From the NCBI RefSeq assembly GCF_002917095.1, contig NZ_PQGA01000009.1, positions 62,001 through 126,000 of the forward strand: DNA of 64,000 nt, given 5' to 3'. Source of the stretch: Paraburkholderia eburnea (GTDB lineage: Bacteria; Pseudomonadota; Gammaproteobacteria; Burkholderiales; Burkholderiaceae). The notes under the pieces are model-generated. The model was given only the letters and a program-made list of their open reading frames with translations, ran no database searches and was not told the DNA's origin. This document shows positions 27,494 through 36,297 of the stretch, one piece after another (positions within the stretch are counted from its first letter, which is position 1; every line of letters begins with the position of its first letter). Both the position numbers and the translations under genes were made by a program.

Positions 27494-28573
27494 TCAGAAG
27501 ATATGACGAATGCCCAGGTCCGCGCCGACCGTGGTACCCGCTACGCCGTTGAATGCACCGTTCACCGAGAGGCCCGTATTCATCGCGCCGTGGTTGTTCA
27601 CAATACCGATCTGCGCGTACAGGGTCGTGGCGCGCGAGAGGTAATAGTCTGTGCCGAGGCCGCCCAAAATGGAGTGATTACGGGTATTGTCGCGGTCGCT
27701 GGTGTACCACACGCCACCGTTGATATCCAGTTGGGGCAGCACGAGATAGTCGAGGCCGCCACCATAGACATTGTTGTTGAACGAACCCGCCACCTTGTAG
27801 TTGGTGAAAGAGGCCTTGGCAGTCAGCTTGCCGAACTTGTACGAAGCGCCGATCATGCGCCCCTCGAATCCGACGGTGGTGGGTAATGGCGTGGCGACCG
27901 TGCCGCCGCTGTTACCGTCGAAAAACGCGGCGTTGACCATGAGGCTGCCGTTGTCGTACTTGAGATTCGCCGAGTACTGGCGGCCCGCCTGGAAGTTGCC
28001 CGCTTCGCCGCCCAACGCGAGCATCACGCTGCCCTGAAGGCCCGCAATCGTCGGGCTCGTGTACGAAAGCGCATTCGCGGTGAAGATGCCGGTGCCCACG
28101 ACATTGTTCAGATAGCTGATGAGGCTACTGGCGAACTGGGAAGCGCCGCGTGGATCGAGTTCGTAAAGCGACAGGAAGAACGGGGAAAACTGCAGACCGG
28201 CCTTCACTTCACCGTAGTTGCTGTTCAAGCCCACCCAAGCCTGACGGCCGAAGAAGTTTCCGTTCGAATCGCCGAATCCGCCATTCGACACGCTGATGCC
28301 GCTTTCGAGCTTGAACTCCGCCTTCAGGCCGCCGCCCAGATCTTCGTTGCCCATCAAGCCGAACTGCGAGGGCGAGGTGCCGCTGTCGATCATCGAGAAC
28401 TGTTTGCCCGCATTCTGCCCTGTCGTCGTGTTGAGGGTCTTGCTCGTGTAGAGCAGGCCGCCATCGACAAGGCCATACAACGTGACACTACTCTGCGCGT
28501 ACGCCGCGCTTCCAGCCAACATGCCCGCTACTGCGGCGATGAGCTTCAAGGCAACGGTTCTTTGCTTATACAT
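27494..28573 (-). CDS. general porin, Burkholderia Gram-negative porin family
   Basis: A 359-residue outer-membrane beta-barrel from ATG 28573, preceded by AGGAGACAATCG. Signal peptide is residues 1-22 (AYA-QS). The mature protein starts SSVTLYGLVDGGLLYTSK, the classic start of Porin_4 proteins, and ends GADLGIRHIF with the C-terminal Phe used by the BAM machinery. The loop-3 region and repeated GLNSNYGEVKAGLQF and YDNGSLMVNAAF strands fit a 16-strand trimeric porin. It lets small solutes diffuse across the outer membrane. Many paralogues exist in this group, so the specific substrate is unknown. Confidence 0.9.
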   Translation of the reverse strand: MYKQRTVALKLIAAVAGMLAGSAAYAQSSVTLYGLVDGGLLYTSKTLNTTTGQNAGKQFSMIDSGTSPSQFGLMGNEDLGGGLKAEFKLESGISVSNGGFGDSNGNFFGRQAWVGLNSNYGEVKAGLQFSPFFLSLYELDPRGASQFASSLISYLNNVVGTGIFTANALSYTSPTIAGLQGSVMLALGGEAGNFQAGRQYSANLKYDNGSLMVNAAFFDGNSGGTVATPLPTTVGFEGRMIGASYKFGKLTAKASFTNYKVAGSFNNNVYGGGLDYLVLPQLDINGGVWYTSDRDNTRNHSILGGLGTDYYLSRATTLYAQIGIVNNHGAMNTGLSVNGAFNGVAGTTVGADLGIRHIF

Positions 28574-29306
28574 CGATTGTCTCCTGCTAGACGGCTCTGT
28601 TGCCGTCGATTGGTCATGCCGTCTTCCAAACCTTCCAGATTTATTGGTTATTCCATACAATCAGGCTTCGAAATTATTCGTAAATGTGAACTCCTCCGGT
28701 AACAACGCGACACTCGCCAATGCATGCCCGCATCGCGTAACGATTAACGAAATCAGTGGACGAACGGCCTGGGTGAATAGGGGCGTACCCGTGCGCGTAA
28801 GCGAACCTTGAAAAGCGAGCCGCTCATGGGCGCATGCAGTTTTTTGCGCGGGTAATGAAATGAAGCGTGTCTCCTTTCCTCTTTGGTTTTATTCAGGCCC
28901 GGTTGAGTCTAAGCGGCAGTTTTTAGTACTCGCAAGTTAATTCAAGAAATGTGCAAAGAATGCACGTCATTGAAACGTAACGACTTTTTTAGACAAAAAC
29001 TCCCATTTTGCGTGTCAAGACAGGGCAAGTCCTGGAAGTGTTTCCTTCTGTTTGAACGCGATCGATGAGGGTCGTCACCAGGCATCGAATGACGCCTTGG
29101 AGCAGTAATTGCGCTTCAGTTGCGCGCACAACTAACTGTCCGCAGCGTGATATGGGGTTTAAACCGGTGGGTTTGCGGTCACGGTAGCCGTCACGTGCAG
29201 CGGCTCGGGCGTGGGCGCGATACGCTGCCGCATATTGCCGACTCACCCGGGGTCCAGGCGAAGCCCCCGGAGCCTTTTAGGCGGAGGTGTCGAACGCCCT
29301 CCCCAA
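28574..29306. other. long intergenic region, no gene seen
   Basis: About 730 bases between the porin start and the terminator after the DUF4148 gene. It is AT-richer than the surroundings, especially 28850-28990. It must hold the porin promoter and 5' UTR. I see no coding frame with a ribosome site or family similarity on either strand. Confidence 0.5.
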
Positions 29307-29348
29307 AAAAACAGGCCCGTTCTCTCGTATGAGATACGGGCCTGTTTT
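29307..29348. terminator. bidirectional rho-independent terminator
   Basis: Two arms (AAAACAGGCCCGT near 29308-29320 and its complement near 29336-29348) form a strong GC hairpin flanked by A and T runs on both sides. It lies just after the stop codon of the minus-strand DUF4148 gene and would end that transcript. Confidence 0.8.
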
Positions 29349-29370
29349 GTCGGACGAGCCGGCTTAGTAC

Positions 29371-29631
29371 TTACTTGCCAGCCTGCGAGGTGCCGTTGGT
29401 GGCGCCGCCGTAAGTGGCGGCATTACTGTTCTGCTGCGCGACGATCACTTCAGCGCGTTGCAGACTGGTCGGGTAGTTCATCCAGTCATTCGGGTTGTAA
29501 CCGGCCTTTTCAAGCTGGGCGAGTTGTGCGCGAACCTCGGCACGGGTAACCGGCTCGTTCGATTGCGCGAACGACAGCGCTGGAGCAGCGAGTGCCGCGA
29601 CGACAATAGCGAATTTGATAAACGTCTTCAT
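29371..29631 (-). CDS. DUF4148 small secreted protein
   Basis: An 86-residue product behind GGAGGTAG. The signal peptide is residues 1-22 (SFA-QS). The mature part has the DUF4148 pattern VTRAEVRAQLAQLEKAGYNP, then NYP..LQRAEVIVAQQN. Small DUF4148 proteins are numerous in Burkholderia and relatives, are periplasmic, and have no established function. A terminator follows at once. Confidence 0.9.
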   Translation of the reverse strand: MKTFIKFAIVVAALAAPALSFAQSNEPVTRAEVRAQLAQLEKAGYNPNDWMNYPTSLQRAEVIVAQQNSNAATYGGATNGTSQAGK

Positions 29632-29783
29632 GGCAAACTACCTCCGATATTTTTTCAGTTGTGCTGCGAATCTTTTGTTTCCGCAGTTGATGGAGGGAGT
29701 ATGCGGGGCGGGTGTATTGGGGTAAATGCCGGTATTTTAGATACATCGTTGCGCAACTCGATATAGTCGACGCAGCCAGGATC

Positions 29784-30671
29784 TCAACGCGTAATCGCAG
29801 TGCTACGCACGAGTTCAAGCAGATTCTCCAGAGAAGCAGAACGATTGTCGGCGCGATACACCATCAGCAGATCGATAGATGGTGGCTCGCAATCCAGCGG
29901 CCGGCAACAGATCGCCTCACCCGCCAATGAGGACACATAGGCGGGCAGCAACGCATACCCGAGTCCCATTCCCACCAGATTCAGATTGAGCAGAATATTC
30001 GTTGCGACCTGCACCACGCTGCGGCGCAGTCCGTGCGTCGCAAAGTAGTCCTCCACCACGTTATAGAGCTTCCCCGAAAATTGCGGATCGCTACTGATGA
30101 ACGCTTCGCCGTCGAGCTTTTCCAGCGGGATGCGCTCCAGTTTCGCCAACGGATGAGCGGCTGGCAGAAGCACCACCAGTTCCTCCGTTAGTACAACCTC
30201 GCTGTCAAGCTCGGCGGAATGGACCGGTTCGCGCATGAACGCCACATCAATATCGTCCCTGAGCAATGCGTCTTCCTGCTCCAGTGTCGGCAGGCTGCGC
30301 AGTTCGACATTCAATTGAGGAAAGCGCATACGCAACTTGGGAAGGATGGAGGGGAAAACCCTCGCTTCGGCGGCCGGCACAAAGCCGATCGTCACCGTCC
30401 TGTCCCCTTGCTGGACAACATGGCGCGCGCGTGCGACGGCCCTGTCCGCTTGCGCCAGCGTCAGACGCGCCTCGGACAGAAACACTTTTCCCGCCTCGGT
30501 GAGCTCGACCTTCCGGTTCGAACGCTCGAGTAACTGCACACCGACTTCGCTCTCCAGATCACGAATCTGCTGACTAAGCGAAGGCTGCGCCGTATGAAGT
30601 AGTGTCGCCGCACGAGTGAAGTTCAACTCGTCGGCAACCGTGACGAAGTAACGCAGATGTCGAAGTTCCAT
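29784..30671 (-). CDS. hcaR: LysR-family activator HcaR of the phenylpropionate dioxygenase operon
   Basis: A 295-residue LysR protein starting MELRHLRYFVTVADELNFTRAA, the HcaR/CatM-like N-terminus. The helix-turn-helix is at about residues 16-40 (ATLLHTAQPSLSQQIRDLE), and the effector domain follows from about 90. It is divergent from hcaE, the arrangement of E. coli hcaR-hcaEFCBD. HcaR activates the operon with 3-phenylpropionate or cinnamate as inducer. A 6-bp inverted repeat in the shared promoter (30693-30708) is a candidate operator. Confidence 0.85.
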   Translation of the reverse strand: MELRHLRYFVTVADELNFTRAATLLHTAQPSLSQQIRDLESEVGVQLLERSNRKVELTEAGKVFLSEARLTLAQADRAVARARHVVQQGDRTVTIGFVPAAEARVFPSILPKLRMRFPQLNVELRSLPTLEQEDALLRDDIDVAFMREPVHSAELDSEVVLTEELVVLLPAAHPLAKLERIPLEKLDGEAFISSDPQFSGKLYNVVEDYFATHGLRRSVVQVATNILLNLNLVGMGLGYALLPAYVSSLAGEAICCRPLDCEPPSIDLLMVYRADNRSASLENLLELVRSTAITR

Positions 30672-30692
30672 GCGCGCCTGGTATTGTTGAAA

Positions 30693-30708
30693 CGTCTCAC
30701 ATGAGACG
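30693..30708. promoter_or_regulatory. candidate HcaR operator
   Basis: Bases 30693-30698 and 30703-30708 form a perfect 6-bp inverted repeat (CGTCTC with GAGACG) with a four-base spacer. It lies 22 bases from the hcaR start and 90 bases from the hcaE start, where a LysR activator would be expected to bind. The assignment is by position only. Confidence 0.45.
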
Positions 30709-30797
30709 AACTAGATATTTTACAGGCTGAGCGGCTGGCCCGATCATTCGTCCACCGCATCCCGGATAGCGTGGATGCTCTGGAGGAGATGAGACAA

Positions 30798-32153
30798 ATG
30801 ACCGCCAAAGTGGACATCGATACATTGGTCGACGCGCAAAACGGCCGCGTCACCCCGCTGATTTATACCGACCCCGCCATCTACGAGCTTGAGCTCGAAC
30901 GGATCTTCGGCCGCTGCTGGCTGTTCCTCGCGCACGTGAGCCAGATTCCGAAGGCCGGCGACTTCTTCAACACCTATATGGGCGAAGACCCGATCGTCGT
31001 GGTGCGTCAGAAGGACGGCTCGGTGAAGGCTTTTCTCAATCAGTGCCGCCATCGCTCGATGCGCGTGAGCTTCGCCGATTCGGGCAATACCCGCGCTTTC
31101 ACCTGCCCGTACCACGGCTGGTCCTATGGCGTCGACGGCACGCTGGTCGAGGTGCCGCTCGAACAGCGTGCCTATCCGCATGGCCTGTGCAAGGAGAAGC
31201 TGAGTCTGCAGGAAGTGTCTCGCGTGGCTATCTACAAGGGCTTGATCTTCGGTAACTGGGATGCCGCCGCTCCAAGCCTGGAAGAGTACATGGGCGATAT
31301 CGCCTGGTACCTGGATGGCGTGCTCGATCGCCGTGAGGGCGGCACCGAGATCGTCGGCGGCGTGCACAAGTGGGTGATCGACTGCAACTGGAAGTTCCCC
31401 GCCGAACAGTTCACGAGTGACCAGTATCACGCGCTGTTCACCCACGCCTCCGCAGTCCAGGTGCTCGGTGCGCAGCCAGACAGCGCCGACAAGGCCCTGG
31501 GCGCTGGACAGACGGCGCGGCCCGTCTGGGAAACCGCGAAGGATGCCATCCAGTACGGTCAGGATGGCCACGGCAGCGGCTTTTTCTTTACCGAACAGCC
31601 CGATGCCAACGTCTGGGTCGACGGTGAAGTGTCGCAATACTTTCGCGATACCTACCCGGAAGTCGAGCAACGCCTGGGCAAGGTCCGCGCGCTGCGCCTG
31701 GCGGGACACAACAACATGTTCCCGACACTGTCCTGGCTGAACGGTACCGCGACCCTGCGCGTATGGCACCCGCGCGGTCCGAACCAGGTGGAGGTCTGGG
31801 CGTTCTGCATTGCCGACAAGGATGCGTCGGACGAGGTCAAGGCGGCGTTCGAACGCAGCGCAACCCGCGCGTTCGGTCCGGCGGGTTTCCTCGAACAGGA
31901 TGATTCGGAGAACTGGGTAGAGATCCAGAAGGTCCTGCGCGGTCAGCGCGCCAGGAAGACTGCGCTATGCGTGGAAATGGGGCTGAACAACGAACGCGTG
32001 CGCGACGACGGCATTCCTGGCATTACCAACTACATCTTTTCCGAAACCGCGGCGCGCGGCATGTATCGGCGCTGGGCCGACCTGTTGATTTCGGATACGT
32101 GGGATGAAGTCCATCAGCGTACGCAACAGTTTCAGCAGGAGCTGATGAAATGA
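30798..32153 (+). CDS. hcaE: 3-phenylpropionate/cinnamate dioxygenase, large (alpha) subunit
   Basis: A 451-residue ring-hydroxylating dioxygenase alpha subunit. ATG 30798 is chosen because GGAGGAG ends nine bases before it. Rieske [2Fe-2S] ligands are Cys83, His85, Cys103 and His106. The mononuclear-iron site has His211 and His216 with bridging Asp208 in the block EQFTSDQYHALFTHAS. The sequence follows E. coli HcaE closely (for example ELERIFGRCWLFLAH and the C-terminal ITNYIFSETAARGMY), so this is HcaE rather than a generic relative. With HcaF, C and D it adds O2 to 3-phenylpropionate or cinnamate to give the cis-2,3-dihydrodiol. First gene of hcaEFCBD; stop overlaps hcaF by ATGA. Confidence 0.95.
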   Translation: MTAKVDIDTLVDAQNGRVTPLIYTDPAIYELELERIFGRCWLFLAHVSQIPKAGDFFNTYMGEDPIVVVRQKDGSVKAFLNQCRHRSMRVSFADSGNTRAFTCPYHGWSYGVDGTLVEVPLEQRAYPHGLCKEKLSLQEVSRVAIYKGLIFGNWDAAAPSLEEYMGDIAWYLDGVLDRREGGTEIVGGVHKWVIDCNWKFPAEQFTSDQYHALFTHASAVQVLGAQPDSADKALGAGQTARPVWETAKDAIQYGQDGHGSGFFFTEQPDANVWVDGEVSQYFRDTYPEVEQRLGKVRALRLAGHNNMFPTLSWLNGTATLRVWHPRGPNQVEVWAFCIADKDASDEVKAAFERSATRAFGPAGFLEQDDSENWVEIQKVLRGQRARKTALCVEMGLNNERVRDDGIPGITNYIFSETAARGMYRRWADLLISDTWDEVHQRTQQFQQELMK

Positions 32154-32692
32154 ACCTCGAAGTCGATACTCCTCGCGCCTGCGTGCCGCTCGCACTGCAT
32201 CACGAAATCTCCCAGTTTCTGTACCGGGAAGCCGCGCTGCTTGACGACTGGAACTTCCGGAACTGGTTGGATCTGATGTCGCAAGACATCAGCTACACCA
32301 TGCGCACGGTTGTGAACGCCCAGACGCGGGACCGCCGCCGAAGCGTTCAACCGCCAACGACGTGGATCTTCAACGACACCTGGTATCAACTCGAACGCCG
32401 CGTCGCCCGTCTCGAAACCGGCATGGCGTGGGCCGAAGAACCGCCCTCGCGCACCCGCCACCTGGTGACCAATATTCAGGTAATGCCCGGCGAGCTTGAT
32501 GGCGAGTTCGACGTGCGCCTGAACTACATCCTGTACCGCGCCCAAAAGGAGCGTGACGAGACCTTCTACGCCGGCGTGCGCCATGATCGTGTGCGCAGGA
32601 CCGACAGCGCAGACGGCTGGCAGGTGTGCCGCCGCGAGATCGTGCTCGACCAGGTGGTGTTGACTTCCCATAATCTCAGTGTGCTTTTCTAA
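32150..32692 (+). CDS. hcaF: 3-phenylpropionate/cinnamate dioxygenase, small (beta) subunit
   Basis: A 180-residue beta subunit of a ring-hydroxylating dioxygenase, with the cystatin-like fold shared with SnoaL/NTF2 proteins. The pattern EISQFLYREAALLDDWNFRNWLDLMSQDISY (about residues 19-49) is diagnostic. It pairs with HcaE as an alpha3beta3 hexamer and is structural rather than catalytic. Its start overlaps the hcaE stop by four bases, indicating translational coupling. Confidence 0.95.
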   Translation: MNLEVDTPRACVPLALHHEISQFLYREAALLDDWNFRNWLDLMSQDISYTMRTVVNAQTRDRRRSVQPPTTWIFNDTWYQLERRVARLETGMAWAEEPPSRTRHLVTNIQVMPGELDGEFDVRLNYILYRAQKERDETFYAGVRHDRVRRTDSADGWQVCRREIVLDQVVLTSHNLSVLF

Positions 32693-32694
32693 TC

Positions 32695-33018
32695 ATGGCC
32701 CGTATTTTTGTTTGTCAGAACGACTCGCTGGGCGAAGGCGAAGCTATCAAGCTGGAGCGCTTGTCGCTCGCCATTGCCGTGGTGAATTCCGGCGGTAGCT
32801 TCTATGCCATCAGCGATCGTTGCAGCCATGGCAATGCGTCGATGTCGGAAGGCTATATCGAAGACGACGGCACGGTTGAATGTCCGCTGCATTCAGCGCG
32901 CTTTTGCCTGAAGACCGGCAAGGCCCTATGCCAGCCGGCAACCGAACCGCTCTCGACCTTTCCCGTCGTGGTGGTTGACGATGCCATCTATGTCGACCTT
33001 CCGGAGGCACCGCAATGA
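32695..33018 (+). CDS. hcaC: dioxygenase Rieske ferredoxin
   Basis: A 107-residue Rieske-type ferredoxin. Cluster ligands are Cys43 and His45 (CSHG) and Cys63 and His66 (CPLH). It carries electrons from HcaD to HcaE. It begins two bases after the hcaF stop and its end overlaps hcaB by four bases. Length and motif spacing are normal for the HcaC/BphF group. Confidence 0.95.
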   Translation: MARIFVCQNDSLGEGEAIKLERLSLAIAVVNSGGSFYAISDRCSHGNASMSEGYIEDDGTVECPLHSARFCLKTGKALCQPATEPLSTFPVVVVDDAIYVDLPEAPQ

Positions 33019-33827
33019 ACTGGCTCAAGGATGAAGCGGTACTGGTGACGGGCGGGGGCTCCGGCCTTGGTTTGGCGCTGGTCGAGCGCTTTCTGCAAGA
33101 AGGCGCGCACATTGGCGTGCTTGAGCGATCCGCGGAAAAGGTCGATGCATTGCGCTCGCGCTTTGGCGATGCGATTGTCGTTGTCCAGGGCGATGTTTGC
33201 CGTTATGAAGACAATGCGCGGGCCGTCGCCGATGTGGTTGGCAAGTTTGGCAAGCTCGACTGTTTCATCGGCAACGCCGCGGTCTGGGACCATGGCGCGA
33301 GTCTGATGAACCTGACGCCCGAGCAACTGGACCAGGGCTTCGACGAGCTGTTCTCGATCAACGTCAAGGGCTATCTGCTGGGCGCGAAAGCCGCCGCCGA
33401 AGCGCTGATCGCGTCGCAGGGGAGCATTATTTTCACGCTCTCCAATTCGTCCTTCTATCCGGGCGGCGGCGGACCGCTCTATACGGCCAGCAAGCATGCC
33501 GCGACCGGCCTGATCCGTGAACTGGCTTACGAACTGGCGCCCAGGGTACGCGTCAACGGGGTTGGGCCGTGCGGCATGGCCAGCGATCTGCGCGGGCCGG
33601 CATCGCTCGGCCAGGAGGGGATGCGCATTATGGATTCGCGCACACCGGAAGCCATCGCCAGCATCCTGCCACTGCAGTTCTTCCCGCAGACAACCGACTT
33701 CACCGGACCCTTCGTGCTGCTCGCCTCGCGGGCGAACAACCGCACGCTAAGCGGCGTCATGATCAACGCCGATGCAGGTCTCGGCATCCGTGGCATCCGG
33801 CACACCGCTGGCGGCCTGCACCTGTAA
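33015..33827 (+). CDS. hcaB: 3-phenylpropionate-dihydrodiol dehydrogenase (SDR)
   Basis: A 270-residue short-chain dehydrogenase. The NAD motif is TGGGSGLG (residues 12-19), NAAVWD is the NAG-like motif (about 89-94), and the catalytic Ser-Tyr-Lys lies in SNSSFYPGGGGPLYTASKHA (about residues 143-162). It oxidises the cis-dihydrodiol to 3-(2,3-dihydroxyphenyl)propionate or the cinnamate equivalent, feeding the mhp ring-cleavage pathway, which is not in the window. It is translationally coupled to hcaC. Confidence 0.95.
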   Translation: MNWLKDEAVLVTGGGSGLGLALVERFLQEGAHIGVLERSAEKVDALRSRFGDAIVVVQGDVCRYEDNARAVADVVGKFGKLDCFIGNAAVWDHGASLMNLTPEQLDQGFDELFSINVKGYLLGAKAAAEALIASQGSIIFTLSNSSFYPGGGGPLYTASKHAATGLIRELAYELAPRVRVNGVGPCGMASDLRGPASLGQEGMRIMDSRTPEAIASILPLQFFPQTTDFTGPFVLLASRANNRTLSGVMINADAGLGIRGIRHTAGGLHL

Positions 33828-33967
33828 TTTTCATTGGTCTTCCGGAAAAGGGCTGGCCGCGCGCCGTACGGTGCGCGGCAGCGTTCGGGATAGGCATTGA
33901 TCAACGAATGGATCGCGGGGACGGGTTTGACACCCAGTCGCCTGGCAATCCTAAATGGAATTCCACA

Positions 33968-35188
33968 ATGAAAAAGCCGATATTCGTGATTGTGGGTGCC
34001 GGCCAGGCTGGTGCGACGGCTGCCGCTGAACTGCGCCAGAACGGCTTTGAAGGCCGGATCGTGCTGATTGGTGACGAGCCGCACGCCCCCTACGAACGGC
34101 CGCCGCTTTCAAAGGATGTCTTGTTGCAGCCGGAGAGTACCCGCTGCCAGCTCTTTGCCGACGGGTTTTACGATGAGCAGGACATCGAGATCAAACTGGG
34201 CACGCCGGTCAGCGCTATTGATCCCGATGCGCGCACGGTCGTGTTGTCCAGCGGAGAAACCCTCTCATTCGACAAGCTGTTGCTGGCGACCGGCGCGCAG
34301 GTTCGGCGCCTGCCGCTGCTGGATCAACTGGGCGGCGACGTCTATACCTTGCGTACATTGGACGACGCCCGCAAGCTGCAGTCGGTCCTTCAGCCCGAGC
34401 GGCGCATCGTGCTGGTCGGCGGTGGCGTCATCGGCCTGGAGCTGGCTTCCAGCGCCGTCGATCTCGGCGCCCACGTTACGGTGATCGAACAAGCCCCGAT
34501 GGCGATGGGACGCTGTTCGCCCCGCATCCTGACCGAGTTTCTGTGCGATGTGCATCGCAAGCGTGGCGTCGTCTTGCACCTGGGGACGCCGTTGGCCCAG
34601 GCCGTGCGCGAAAACGGCGAAATTGTCGTGACGCTACAGGACGGCACCCGGGTGGTGGGCGATGCGGTCATTTACGGTATCGGCGTCGACCCTGACACCC
34701 GTTTGGCCAGCGCAGCCGGCCTGAACGTGGATGGCGGGATCCTGATCGATGAAGACTGCGCTACCTCACATCCTGGCATCTATGCGGCGGGCGACGCAGC
34801 GCGCCAATGGGACGCGGCCAATCGTCAGTATCATCGTCGCGAAACCTGGGAGAATGCAAAAAACCAGGCGATTACCGCGGCGAGAGCCATGATGGAAGTC
34901 GAACCTACCAAAACCGATGTCCCCTGGTTCTGGACTGATCAGTGCGGAGCAAATATCCAGTTCGCCGGCGACATGCTCGCCGAAGAGTGGATCGTGCGCG
35001 GCCAGATGGATGAATCGCGTTTCATGCTGTTCGGTTTGAATGCTGGCGAACTGGTGGGCGCGATTACCGTGAATCAGGGGCGCGACATGCGCAGCGCACG
35101 GATGCTTATCGCGAAGCGGGCACGTTTCGCGCCGGATGTCTGGCAGGACCCGCAGAATAGCCTGCGATCGCTGGTGAACGTTGCTTGA
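33968..35188 (+). CDS. hcaD: dioxygenase ferredoxin reductase
   Basis: A 406-residue FAD-dependent ferredoxin-NAD reductase. The FAD motif VIVGAGQAGATAAAELR lies near residues 7-23, and the NAD-binding motif VLVGGGVIGLELASS near 150. It passes electrons from NADH to HcaC. The frame is open far upstream, but MKKPIFVIVGAGQ at ATG 33968 matches the family start. Unlike the tight hcaEFCB junctions, a 140-base gap separates it from hcaB. The gene order E-F-C-B-D matches E. coli, but hcaT (transporter) is absent here. Confidence 0.93.
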   Translation: MKKPIFVIVGAGQAGATAAAELRQNGFEGRIVLIGDEPHAPYERPPLSKDVLLQPESTRCQLFADGFYDEQDIEIKLGTPVSAIDPDARTVVLSSGETLSFDKLLLATGAQVRRLPLLDQLGGDVYTLRTLDDARKLQSVLQPERRIVLVGGGVIGLELASSAVDLGAHVTVIEQAPMAMGRCSPRILTEFLCDVHRKRGVVLHLGTPLAQAVRENGEIVVTLQDGTRVVGDAVIYGIGVDPDTRLASAAGLNVDGGILIDEDCATSHPGIYAAGDAARQWDAANRQYHRRETWENAKNQAITAARAMMEVEPTKTDVPWFWTDQCGANIQFAGDMLAEEWIVRGQMDESRFMLFGLNAGELVGAITVNQGRDMRSARMLIAKRARFAPDVWQDPQNSLRSLVNVA

Positions 35189-35292
35189 ATCCGGAGCCCC
35201 GGCACAATAGTGCTGGCTCAGGTTCTCGTGTGAGGTTCTGTAGCGGTAAGCCGGTTCGATTGGCTAAGAACTGGAAACCGAGGCTGTAGTGG

Positions 35293-35436
35293 TCAACTGG
35301 CCATCAAGTAGTCGCTGATGTCGCGATGTGCCTCTGCAGCCGCCATATATCTGGTGCTCGGCACCCATTCCGTTTTCAGGCTGTGGAACAGACGTTCCAT
35401 CGAGCTGTTGTCCCCGCAATTTTCCCTTCGGCCCAT
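35293..35436 (-). pseudogene. C-terminal remnant of an IS3-family transposase (OrfB)
   Basis: A 47-codon minus-strand frame begins MGRRENCGDNSSMERLFHSL, goes on KTEWVPSTRYM and ends DYLMAS and a stop. It matches the end of IS3-family OrfB transposases, where the Glu of 'MERLFHSLKTE' is the third residue of the DDE triad. All upstream OrfB sequence is missing. The rest of 35189-36297 (about 1.1 kb, lower GC) holds no gene I can support and is probably decayed insertion-sequence or foreign DNA. It marks a junction between the hca operon and the LuxR/lipoprotein pair. Confidence 0.75.
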
Positions 35437-36297
35437 GTTGTGTTGATTCGATAACAACTGTTGTCGCTCATCGAACCACTTCTGCCCGTGCGGTCACCAC
35501 TCAATCGCTAGTATGCGGGCCGTAAGCCGGCACCGGTCGATGCCGTTCCATCCGTCCGGGGTGAGCGGAGACGCCCGCTGCAAAAGCCGAATCCTGTCAG
35601 CATCCGTTTGCGTGCGGCTTCACTGTCGATGTTAGCGTCTGCTTACCGCGCACCACGGGCAGGCCGACGCGACAGCGGCATTCGAGGCGACTTCAATTTG
35701 CTGTCGTTTGTTTTTCAATTTTCTATCGTTGTGCTAACGCCGCCCTCGAAACACTCGGTACACGCTCGAACGGGTGTTGTGGAAATGCAATAGGTGCCAA
35801 AAAGCATTGCCGATTTCCCCAGCTTATTCGCAATAATGGGTGGTGGTAAGAAGTATGGCGATATCGTTCAGTCACAATCGCGCGAGGGTGACATGGCTCT
35901 GCAAATGCGACCGTTGAGGTGAAAACTAGTCCGAAAATTTGCAATGCCTTTGCATATTTACTGCGCGATCTGTTCGTAGTTCATTTGCATGAGCGCCGCC
36001 ATCGTCGTCCACTAATTTCACCGTTCCATCAGACGAAAGCGACTTCACCCCCGCCGCATATCAGAAGGGTAATGCACCCCAATCGCTAAATCTGCTGACC
36101 AGGCCGATCGCAATGCGGCAACTCAGTCGTGCGCTCAACTTCGACATTCCACTCCTGGGCTATTCGTCAGGATTCGAAACTGAAGCAGACAATCGCCACA
36201 GGCCGACAATGACACGACGTATCGGGCCGCTGGAGCAGCGGCCACCCGGTACCTGTCAAACAGCATGCCAAACAATCAAAAGAAAGGGGAAATTGGA

